From positions 1-27,292 of the forward strand of contig CAVAPG010000008.1 of assembly GCA_963590435.1 (NCBI GenBank): 27,292 nt of DNA, written 5' to 3'. The position numbers and the translations under genes were made by a program. This DNA is from F23-B02 sp963590435 (GTDB lineage: Bacteria; Bacillota; Clostridia; Oscillospirales; Oscillospiraceae). Under the pieces are notes generated by a model. The model made no database searches. It worked only from the letters and a program-made list of their open reading frames with translations, and was not told the origin of the DNA. Shown one piece after another: positions 14,573 to 21,323 of this stretch (positions are counted from its first letter, which is position 1; each line of letters starts with the position of its first letter).

Positions 14573-16567
14573 GTGAAACTCTGGAGAAAAATTAAAAGGT
14601 TTATAAAGAGAATTATCAGAAGAATGTTTTTCAGCAAGGCCGAGTACGCAAGATTCAAAAAGACCGAAACATTCCAACTGCTGCGGAGCATACTTATCGA
14701 CAAGTATTTTACGCGGGATATCAAAAAGGGCGAATACGCAACGGTAAGGGCCAAGAAGATGAACTACCGGCTCGAAAAGAAGGACGCCCTGACAGATGCC
14801 TACAAAGAAGCTCTGCTTGCAAAGGTCTTTGAAAAGCAGCACGGCTATAAGATAAACTTCCGCAATCCGCAGACATTCAACGAGAAGCTAATGTGGATGA
14901 AGATCTACTACCAGAACCCGCTCATCACAAAGTGCTGCGATAAATTTGCCGTCAAGGATTATGTGACGAGAATGGTCGGCCCCGAGTATGTCGTTCCGAC
15001 TATAAAAAGCTGGACAAATGCCGGTCAGATTGACTTCGATGAGCTGCCCGAGAGATTCGTTCTCAAGGTTAACTGGAGCAGCGGATACCTCAAGATAGTC
15101 AAGGATAAGTCCGAGCTTGACGAGGATCTGACGCGCCGCCAGTTTGCACGCTGGATAAAGCCCTACAGAAACTCGTATTATCAGACATTCAACTGGGGCT
15201 ATAAGAATATGCCCCCGATTATATTTGCCGAGGAATACATAGAGCAGGCAAACGAACAGGTCTATGACTATAAGTTCTTCTGCTTCAACGGCCGCGTTGA
15301 CAGCCTTTTCATCGCAACCGACCGTCAGGATAAGAGCAAACCCACGACCTTCGACTTCTACGATGCCGACTTCAATCCACTTGATATCACCTACGGCGGC
15401 CACGCCCATGTCGAAAAGCCCCACGAAAAGCCCGCAAACTTTGAAAAGATGAAAGAGATTGCGGCAAAGCTGTCCCAGCCGTTCCCCTTTGTCAGAGTCG
15501 ACTTCTACGACCTCGGGGACAGAGTGTATGTCGGCGAAATGACGTTCTATTCCGGCGGCGCACTGCTTTCGTTTGAGCCGTTCGAGTGGGATCAGAAGTA
15601 CGGCGAGATGATTAAGCTTCCGGATAAGGTAATACAGAATACGGAGGATTATTTCGATCCGCTCTCCCCCAAGGAAGCATATATGATGGAAGAGCGCATA
15701 ACGCCCGTTATGCAGCGCATGTACTGCATGGAAAAGGCATATGCCCAGATAGGTTATCTGCCCGATATCGATAATCCCGGGAGCTTCAACGAGAAAATAA
15801 TCTGGCTGGCGCTCAACTATAAAAATCCGGATATAAAAATCGCGGCGGATAAATTTACCGCCAAGGAATACATAGCGTCAAAGGTCGGCAGCGAGTATGT
15901 CGTGCCGCTGATAGGCGCATATAAGGACATATCGCAGATAGATTTCTCATCCCTGCCGAATAAGTTTGTTGCAAAATCAAACTGCGGCTGGGGCAGCGAT
16001 CAGGTCATACTCGTGACGGACAAGAGCACATATTGCATTGACCATCTCAAGGTAATGATGACGACGTGGCTCTACCCCTGGTGCACATATTATTATCAGA
16101 ACATGTGCATTACCGATGAAAAGATCGAGCCTATGATAGTCATCGAGGAGCTGCTCGAGAGCGAGGAGGGCGGCAGCGTTGACGATTATAAGTTCTACTG
16201 CTGCAACGGCGAACCGAAGTTCGCCCTCGTTGTAAGCGACCGCAAGGCGAGAGCGCAGACGCGCACCTTCGTCGATATGAACTGGAACTGCATTCCCGTT
16301 ATGCGCAAGGGCAAAAAGACCGCCGCGCACCCCAAAAAGCCCGAAAAGCTCAAGGAAATGAAGCGCCTGTGCAGAAAACTCGCAAAGGACTTCCCGCTTG
16401 TGAGAATAGATTTCTATGAGGTAAACGGACGCGTTTATATCGGCGAGCTAACATTCACGCCGGGCATGTTCCTCGGCTTCAGACCGATTGAAATGGACTA
16501 CAAGCTCGGCGAATATCTTGACCTGAGCGCATATCTCAAGGCACCGGACGGCGAAAGCGAAAAATGA
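14573..16567 (+). CDS. Double TupA-like ATP-grasp protein (cell-surface polysaccharide type)
   Basis: Start is the GTG at 14573, preceded by GGGAG (14560-14564). A nearby ATG at 14566 is in another frame and stops early. The 664-residue protein begins with a strongly basic, amphipathic segment (WRKIKRFIKRIIRRMFF) that may bind membrane. It has two copies of the same ATP-grasp domain, about 85-345 and 380-650. Matching blocks are: TFNEKLMWMKIYYQNP and SFNEKIIWLALNYKNP; RFVLKVNWSSGY and KFVAKSNCGWGS (ATP-binding Lys); VYDYKFFCFNG and VDDYKFYCCNG; VRVDFYDLGDRVYVGEMTF and VRIDFYEVNGRVYIGELTF. Single-domain relatives often sit in glycan and teichuronic-acid gene clusters. The ligated substrate is unknown. 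Its stop overlaps the moaA start (ATGA). Confidence 0.88.
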   Translation: MKLWRKIKRFIKRIIRRMFFSKAEYARFKKTETFQLLRSILIDKYFTRDIKKGEYATVRAKKMNYRLEKKDALTDAYKEALLAKVFEKQHGYKINFRNPQTFNEKLMWMKIYYQNPLITKCCDKFAVKDYVTRMVGPEYVVPTIKSWTNAGQIDFDELPERFVLKVNWSSGYLKIVKDKSELDEDLTRRQFARWIKPYRNSYYQTFNWGYKNMPPIIFAEEYIEQANEQVYDYKFFCFNGRVDSLFIATDRQDKSKPTTFDFYDADFNPLDITYGGHAHVEKPHEKPANFEKMKEIAAKLSQPFPFVRVDFYDLGDRVYVGEMTFYSGGALLSFEPFEWDQKYGEMIKLPDKVIQNTEDYFDPLSPKEAYMMEERITPVMQRMYCMEKAYAQIGYLPDIDNPGSFNEKIIWLALNYKNPDIKIAADKFTAKEYIASKVGSEYVVPLIGAYKDISQIDFSSLPNKFVAKSNCGWGSDQVILVTDKSTYCIDHLKVMMTTWLYPWCTYYYQNMCITDEKIEPMIVIEELLESEEGGSVDDYKFYCCNGEPKFALVVSDRKARAQTRTFVDMNWNCIPVMRKGKKTAAHPKKPEKLKEMKRLCRKLAKDFPLVRIDFYEVNGRVYIGELTFTPGMFLGFRPIEMDYKLGEYLDLSAYLKAPDGESEK

Positions 16568-17523
16568 TTGACGCATACGGCAGAAAAATTGAATACCTGC
16601 GCATGTCTGTGACCGATGCCTGCAACCTCAAATGCGCGTATTGCATGCCTGCCGACGGAATGAAGCAATGCCCCTGCCGCACGGCGATGAGCGCGGAGGA
16701 ATTTGTCGAGATAGCATCTGCTGCGGCATCTCTGGGAATGAAAAAGCTGCGCATAACCGGCGGTGAGCCGCTGGTCAGAAACGATATTGTCCCGCTTGTA
16801 CGCGAGCTCGGAAAAATCCGCGGAATCGAAGATATGAGTCTTACGACAAACGCAACCCTGCTCGCGCCGATTGCCGGCGAGCTGTTCAAAGCCGGAATAC
16901 ACAGGATAAACATAAGCCTCGATACTCTCGACGCCGAAAAGTACGGAAAGATAACGCGCGGCGGACGCCTTTCGGACGCCATAGACGGTATACGCGCGGC
17001 ATTTGATGCCGGCATGACTCCCGTTAAGCTCAACACCGTGCTCATCGGCGGCTTTAACGACGATGAAATCATTCCGCTTGCGGAGCTTACGCTCAGATAC
17101 CCCTTGCAGATAAGATTCATAGAGCTTATGCCGATCGGCGACACGGCAGGAGAGTTCAGCGCCGAGGCATTTATCCCAAACAGCACGGTGCTTGACAGGC
17201 TGCCGCAGCTGAGTTCAGTGCCAAGCGAAAAACACACGGTTGCGCGCTTATATAAGCTCCCCGGAGCGCTCGGTGAGGTCGGACTGATAAGTCCGCTGAG
17301 CAATCATTTCTGCGCCGAGTGCAATCGCCTTCGCCTGACAGCCGACGGCTGCCTGAAGCCCTGTCTACACTCCGCCGAGGAGATATCAATCAGAGGTCTG
17401 CACGGAAAAGGGCTTTGCAGCGCGATTGAAAAGGCGGTGTCGCATAAGCCGGAAAAGCACGTGGCGCTTTCGGCAAGCGAGAGAAGCGAAGCCAAACGAA
17501 GCATGTATCGGATAGGAGGCTGA
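16564..17523 (+). CDS. moaA: GTP 3',8-cyclase (radical SAM), molybdopterin synthesis
   Basis: It converts GTP to (8S)-3',8-cyclo-7,8-dihydroguanosine triphosphate, the first step of molybdenum-cofactor synthesis. The 319-residue protein carries the radical SAM motif CNLKCAYC (Cys20, 24, 27) and the SAM-binding RITGGEPL (about 63-70). The C-terminal second 4Fe-4S cluster is built from CAECNRLRLTADGCLKPCL (Cys250, 253, 267). It ends MYRIGG, keeping the C-terminal Gly-Gly that is essential in the family. The length is normal. The ATG overlaps the upstream TGA by ATGA, indicating coupled translation, and the MOSC gene follows after 3 bp. No moaC, moaE or mogA gene is present in the window. Confidence 0.95.
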   Translation: MIDAYGRKIEYLRMSVTDACNLKCAYCMPADGMKQCPCRTAMSAEEFVEIASAAASLGMKKLRITGGEPLVRNDIVPLVRELGKIRGIEDMSLTTNATLLAPIAGELFKAGIHRINISLDTLDAEKYGKITRGGRLSDAIDGIRAAFDAGMTPVKLNTVLIGGFNDDEIIPLAELTLRYPLQIRFIELMPIGDTAGEFSAEAFIPNSTVLDRLPQLSSVPSEKHTVARLYKLPGALGEVGLISPLSNHFCAECNRLRLTADGCLKPCLHSAEEISIRGLHGKGLCSAIEKAVSHKPEKHVALSASERSEAKRSMYRIGG

Positions 17524-17526
17524 AAC

Positions 17527-17961
17527 ATGGCAAAGATAGCCGCAATTTGCATAAGCGAGGTCCGAGGAATACAAAAGCATGAAATTCCCGAGGCCTTTTT
17601 GAAAAAGGACTGGGGCATCGAGGGCGATGCCCATGCCGGAAACTGGCACAGACAGGTGAGCCTGCTGTCGGTAGACAGTGTCCAAAAGCTGCAGGAAAAG
17701 CTGAGCTTTGAGCTGAAGCACGGCGCCTTTGCCGAGAATATTCTTGTTGAGGGCATGGCGGTTCACACTCTTCCGGTTGGAACAAAGCTGCGCATAGGCT
17801 CTGCCTTGTGCTCGGTTACCCAGATAGGCAAGGAATGCCACAGCGACTGCGCAATACGCAAGGCCGCAGGTGACTGCGTCATGCCGCGCGAGGGCATATT
17901 CGTAAAGGTCCTCGAGTCAGGCAAGATAAAAACCGGCGACGAAATAGAAATAGTACCGTGA
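17527..17961 (+). CDS. MOSC domain protein
   Basis: A 144-residue stand-alone MOSC domain, which belongs to the family that binds sulfur or molybdenum-cofactor sulfur for delivery to enzymes. Typical MOSC blocks are GIQKHEIPEAF, DWGIEGDAHAGNWHRQVSLLS (about 28-48), HGAFAENILVEG and IGKECHSDCAIRKAAGDCVM. The last contains a cluster of Cys residues, including the candidate sulfur-carrier Cys. The AGGAGG site of the start overlaps the 3' end of moaA, so the two genes are tightly coupled. The pairing with moaA suggests a role in molybdenum-cofactor sulfuration or transfer. The target enzyme is not visible here. A terminator follows. Confidence 0.9.
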   Translation: MAKIAAICISEVRGIQKHEIPEAFLKKDWGIEGDAHAGNWHRQVSLLSVDSVQKLQEKLSFELKHGAFAENILVEGMAVHTLPVGTKLRIGSALCSVTQIGKECHSDCAIRKAAGDCVMPREGIFVKVLESGKIKTGDEIEIVP

Positions 17962-17971
17962 AAAATAAGTT

Positions 17972-18004
17972 TCCCTCGAAGGCATAAGCCTCCGAGGGAT
18001 TTTT
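17972..18004 (+). terminator. Rho-independent terminator after the MOSC gene
   Basis: TCCCTCG and CGAGGGA frame an inner stem AGGC-ATAA-GCCT with a single mismatch between the two stems. A run of five T residues follows. It sits between convergent operons and may also act weakly on the minus strand. Confidence 0.85.
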
Positions 18005-18033
18005 GTGTATTTTGAGGATGAGTCAATATCCGA

Positions 18034-19140
18034 TTAATTAAGCTTCATGTCGCCGTCCTTTATCCAGCCGAGCTTACGGCAGAGCTTTCCGAAAAGCCAT
18101 GACAGGACAGCCGGCAAAACTATGGCGATAAGGGCAAGCCCTATCCAGTCAACCGCCGTGGGACTTATCGCCTTTGCACCGTCAAGAACGGCCTCCGCCG
18201 AGGGGTTAGACCAACCAGTCCACACGCCTATCGGACCGACAAGACCGCAGGTGCCCATGCCCGATGACACCGCCGCACCGTTCATCTCAAGCTTGAACAG
18301 GCATGTTGCAATAGGACCGGTTATCGCGCTTGCGGCAATGGCAGGTATCCATATCTTCGGATTGCGGACGATATTGCCCATTTGTAGCATTGATGTTCCC
18401 AGCCCCTGCGAGACTATGCCGCCCCAGCCGTTTTCCTTAAACGAAACCACTGCAAAGCCGACCATGTTGGCACAGCATCCGGCCAGAGCCGCTCCACCGG
18501 CAAGTCCCGTCAGACTCAAAGCCGCGCAGATTGCGGCAGAGGATATCGGCAAAGTCAGCGCGATGCCGACTATCACCGAGACGAGCACGCCCATTACAAA
18601 CGGCTGCTGCGTTGTTGCCCATTTTATAAGCGTTCCGACGGCCATTGCGCCGCTGCCTATTGGTGCGGCAATGAAATACGCCGCGCCTACACCGATGAGA
18701 ATCGTAACTATCGGCGTTACGAGAATGTCTATCTTGGTCTCCTTTGAAACCATCTTGCCGAACTCCGCGGCAATAATGGCGACGACATAAACCGCAAGCG
18801 GACCGCCTGCGCCGCCCATGACGTTCGTTGCATAGCCGACCGGAATAAGCGAAAACAGCACCATGGCCGGCGCGTGCAGTGCATAGCCTATGGCAACGGC
18901 CATCGCAGGTCCGACCATCGCAGAGGCGAATTTGCCTATTGTATACCCCGTGCCGCTTATCTCAACGAGCGGTGTCGTGAGAAACGATATACCCAGCTGC
19001 GTGCCGAGCGTGTCGAGAATCGTGCCGACGAGAAGCGTGCAGAACAGACCCTGCGCCATGGCGCCGAGTGCGTCAATGCCGTAGCGCTTGAGGCTTATCT
19101 CGATATCCTTGCGTTTGAAGAATGATTTCAGCTTGGCCAT
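18034..19140 (-). CDS. EIIC_2-family membrane permease (PTS EIIC-like)
   Basis: A 368-residue membrane protein of about nine or ten helices with long glycine- and alanine-rich segments, for example SLTGLAGGAALAGCCANMVGFAVVSF. The conserved region GMGTCGLVGPIGVWTGWSNPSA matches the stand-alone EIIC-like family (PTS_EIIC_2). No EIIA or EIIB partner is present here, and such proteins often lack a known sugar. The soluble N-terminus starts MAKLKSFFKRKDIEISLKRY. The ATG at 19140 has GAGGTGAA upstream. A nested palindrome before it contains the same motif as the pncB promoter, so NiaR control is likely. This raises the idea that it transports a niacin-related compound, which is inference. The molecular role is unproven. 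Confidence 0.8.
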   Translation of the reverse strand: MAKLKSFFKRKDIEISLKRYGIDALGAMAQGLFCTLLVGTILDTLGTQLGISFLTTPLVEISGTGYTIGKFASAMVGPAMAVAIGYALHAPAMVLFSLIPVGYATNVMGGAGGPLAVYVVAIIAAEFGKMVSKETKIDILVTPIVTILIGVGAAYFIAAPIGSGAMAVGTLIKWATTQQPFVMGVLVSVIVGIALTLPISSAAICAALSLTGLAGGAALAGCCANMVGFAVVSFKENGWGGIVSQGLGTSMLQMGNIVRNPKIWIPAIAASAITGPIATCLFKLEMNGAAVSSGMGTCGLVGPIGVWTGWSNPSAEAVLDGAKAISPTAVDWIGLALIAIVLPAVLSWLFGKLCRKLGWIKDGDMKLN

Positions 19141-19156
19141 AATTCACCTCAAAAAA

Positions 19157-19200
19157 TAAAGCAGACTATTCATGTCTTGACATGTGTGTAGTCTACTTTA
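19157..19200. promoter_or_regulatory. Nested palindrome, candidate NiaR operator
   Basis: CATGTC-TT-GACATG (19171-19184) is a perfect inverted repeat. It is surrounded, almost concentrically, by TAAAGCAGACTA (19157-19168) and TAGTCTACTTTA (19189-19200), which match with one exception. The inner TCTTGACAT also occurs at the pncB promoter (21226-21234). Position just after the -10 box fits a repressor site. Confidence 0.6.
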
Positions 19201-19223
19201 TATCTATTTATTCAATTTGTCAA
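19195..19223 (-). promoter_or_regulatory. Promoter of the EIIC_2 permease gene
   Basis: On the minus strand TTGACA (19218-19223) starts right after the niaR stop. The -10 may be TATAAA (15-bp spacer) or TAAAGT (17-bp spacer), both in 19195-19202. The start would lie inside or next to the palindrome. Confidence 0.55.
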
Positions 19224-19231
19224 TGCCCAAA

Positions 19232-19753
19232 TCAGGCTTTTCCGTCGGTGTAGAGGAAACCGGCATCGGCGAGAGCCTTTTTTGTCCGCTCGAAGCATTC
19301 CTCGTCGGGGCAGGAGAGGACATGCAGATGAATTCCGCACGTGAGCGTGCACAGAGGGCTTGCGCCCTGCTCATTGCAGTTTTTGACAAACTGCGAAACC
19401 TCATAGCGGTTTGACAGCTGCAAAGGACCTGTCAGCTGACCGTACAGGGGATGTTCGACAATGACATTCATAACGGTGCAGCCGTTGTCAACCATGATAT
19501 TAAGCTCGTCTTGCATGCTGTCAAGGTCGTGTATGCAGGCGACCGTGCGGTGCTTATTGCGGTCTGAGCGGTCGAGGACATAGCCGCGCGGGGTTGCCAG
19601 AATTTTTTCACCGGAGGCACGAAGAAGCGCGACATCTCCGACGATAATCTGACGGCTGACCGACAGCTTGTTTGCGAGCACCGTTGCGCTGACGGGACGG
19701 TCACTTTCCCTGAGCGCATTCATTATGTGTTCGTGGCGGTGGGCAGAATCCAT
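19232..19753 (-). CDS. niaR: NiaR-type niacin-responsive transcriptional repressor
   Basis: It represses NAD-precursor synthesis and uptake genes when niacin is present. The ATG at 19753 (MDSAHRHEH) is chosen for its AGGAG site; an ATG at 19774 lies inside pncB. The 173 residues comprise an N-terminal winged helix-turn-helix (about 8-60, VSATVLANKLSVSRQIIVGDVALL) and a C-terminal 3H domain (about 70-165). The latter has the conserved His residues in RTVACIHD, VIVEHPLYGQLTG and TCGIHLHVLSC, expected to bind metal and ligand. The gene follows pncB after 4 bp. Repeated TCTTGACAT motifs at the pncB and EIIC_2 promoters are the probable binding sites. Confidence 0.92.
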   Translation of the reverse strand: MDSAHRHEHIMNALRESDRPVSATVLANKLSVSRQIIVGDVALLRASGEKILATPRGYVLDRSDRNKHRTVACIHDLDSMQDELNIMVDNGCTVMNVIVEHPLYGQLTGPLQLSNRYEVSQFVKNCNEQGASPLCTLTCGIHLHVLSCPDEECFERTKKALADAGFLYTDGKA

Positions 19754-19757
19754 ATTA

Positions 19758-21203
19758 TTATCTCCTTGCTTCAAGCATCTCGTCTTTCAGTGACATGAGT
19801 TTTTCGGACAGGTCGACATAGTACTGATGCGGGAAATCAAAACGCTTGACCTCCGGCCAGAGCGTCGAAACCTCGTATGCACAGCGGCGGCGTATATCGT
19901 CAAGTGACGGCAGGTCGTATACGAGCTTGCCCTTTTCGAATATGGGAACAAGCATTTCCTGCGCATTGAAGTTTTCCATCGTCTTGCGCTTCCAGCGCGC
20001 CTCGGGATCGCAGATCTCAAGCGGCTTTGAGTCGTCAACAACCTCGTCATGCATGCAGATATAGTCTGCCTCTGCCATGCCGTTTTCACGGTCGAAGAAT
20101 CGATAGAGCTTCTTAAAGCCCGGGTTTGTAATCTTGCCGACGTTTTCGCTGATCTTAATCTTTGGGATTATCTGCCCCTTGTCATCCTCGACAGCGCACA
20201 GCTTGTATACGCCGCCGAACACGGGGTCGGACTTTGCGGTTATGAGTCTCTCGCCCACGCCGAAGGAGTCAATCTTCGCGCCCTGAAGCAGAAGCTCGGT
20301 TATAAGTCTCTCGTCAAGCGAGTTCGATACGGTTATCTTGCACTCGGGCCAGCCTGCCTCATCGAGCATTGCGCGCGCCTTTCTCGTCAGATATGCCATA
20401 TCGCCCGAATCAAAGCGGATGCCGCATTTTGTTATGCCAAGCGGCTTAAGAACCTCATTAAAGGCGCGTATGGCGTTGGGAACGCCGCTTTTGAGCGAAT
20501 TATACGTGTCAACCAGAAGAACGGCATTGCTCGGATATGTCTGGCAGTATGCCTTGAACGCCTCGTATTCCGAGTCGAACATCTGAACCCATGAGTGCGC
20601 CATCGTGCCGCCGGCGGGAACTCCGTAGCGCGTATCGGAAAGGGCGCATGCCGTACCGGCACAGCCGCCTATGAAAGCCGCCCTTGCACCCGTGACCGCA
20701 CCGTCTATGCCCTGGGCGCGGCGGGAGCCGAACTCGAGCACAACCCTGCCCTCGGCAGCGCGGCAGACTCTGTTTGCCTTTGTTGCGATAAGGCTTTGGT
20801 GGTTAATTTCAAGCAGAACATATGTCTCTATAAGCTGGGCCTGGATTGCCGGAGCGCGCACAACCATGAGAGGCTCACGCGGAAACACCGGAGTTCCCTC
20901 CGGAACTGCCCAGATGTCACCCTCGAATTTGAAATTGCGCAGATATTCAAGGAACTGCTCGGAGAACATATTCCTGCCGCGCAGATATTCTATGTCCTCG
21001 TCGTCGAAATGCAGGTTCCGGATATATTCAACCACCTGCTCAAGACCTGCGGCGATTGCAAATCCGCCGTTGTCGGGATTCTGACGGTAAAAAACGTCAA
21101 AGTAAGTAATTTTATCTCCCATGCCGTGGTCGAAATATCCGTTGCCCATTGTGAGCTCATAATAATCGCACAGCATTGTGAGGTTAAGCTTTCTGTCAGT
21201 CAT
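19758..21203 (-). CDS. pncB: Nicotinate phosphoribosyltransferase
   Basis: It joins nicotinate to PRPP to form nicotinate mononucleotide, the entry step of NAD salvage (Preiss-Handler route). The 481-residue protein begins LTMLCDYYELTMGNGYFDHG, the conserved N-terminal block. It has EFGSRRAQGIDGAVTGARAAFIGG (about 157-180), with the substrate-binding Arg residues, and the Ser-His-containing GTMAHSWVQMF (about 199-209), which includes the usually phosphorylated His. VDTYNSLKSG and GIRFDSGDM are the PRPP-binding blocks. The length fits the Firmicute type. An AGGCTGC sequence lies before the ATG. It heads the pncB-niaR operon, whose promoter overlaps a likely NiaR site, giving feedback control by niacin. 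Confidence 0.95.
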   Translation of the reverse strand: MTDRKLNLTMLCDYYELTMGNGYFDHGMGDKITYFDVFYRQNPDNGGFAIAAGLEQVVEYIRNLHFDDEDIEYLRGRNMFSEQFLEYLRNFKFEGDIWAVPEGTPVFPREPLMVVRAPAIQAQLIETYVLLEINHQSLIATKANRVCRAAEGRVVLEFGSRRAQGIDGAVTGARAAFIGGCAGTACALSDTRYGVPAGGTMAHSWVQMFDSEYEAFKAYCQTYPSNAVLLVDTYNSLKSGVPNAIRAFNEVLKPLGITKCGIRFDSGDMAYLTRKARAMLDEAGWPECKITVSNSLDERLITELLLQGAKIDSFGVGERLITAKSDPVFGGVYKLCAVEDDKGQIIPKIKISENVGKITNPGFKKLYRFFDRENGMAEADYICMHDEVVDDSKPLEICDPEARWKRKTMENFNAQEMLVPIFEKGKLVYDLPSLDDIRRRCAYEVSTLWPEVKRFDFPHQYYVDLSEKLMSLKDEMLEARR

Positions 21204-21225
21204 AGCAGCCTCCGAAACAGAGTAA

Positions 21226-21234
21226 TCTTGACAT
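21226..21234. promoter_or_regulatory. TCTTGACAT motif at the pncB start site, candidate NiaR site
   Basis: The same 9-mer lies in the palindrome before the EIIC_2 gene. Here it sits directly after the -10 box of the pncB promoter, where a bound repressor would block transcription. The second half of the palindrome is poorly conserved. Confidence 0.5.
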
Positions 21235-21235
21235 C

Positions 21236-21263
21236 AGTATATAACAGATTTGATTTTATGCAA
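21236..21263 (-). promoter_or_regulatory. Sigma-70-type promoter of pncB-niaR
   Basis: TTGCAT (21258-21263), a 16-bp spacer and TATACT (21236-21241) on the minus strand give a leader of about 25 nt. Confidence 0.65.
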
Positions 21264-21270
21264 CTATTGT

Positions 21271-21308
21271 TATTTATAAAACGAGCTTCCCGAATCGGTG
21301 GGAAGCTC
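21271..21308 (-). terminator. Rho-independent terminator after the coiled-coil membrane protein gene
   Basis: On the minus strand GAGCTTCCC pairs perfectly with GGGAAGCTC (21300-21308 and 21283-21291) around an 8-nt loop, followed by GTTTTATAAATA. Confidence 0.75.
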
Positions 21309-21323
21309 AATGTACGTGAAAAG

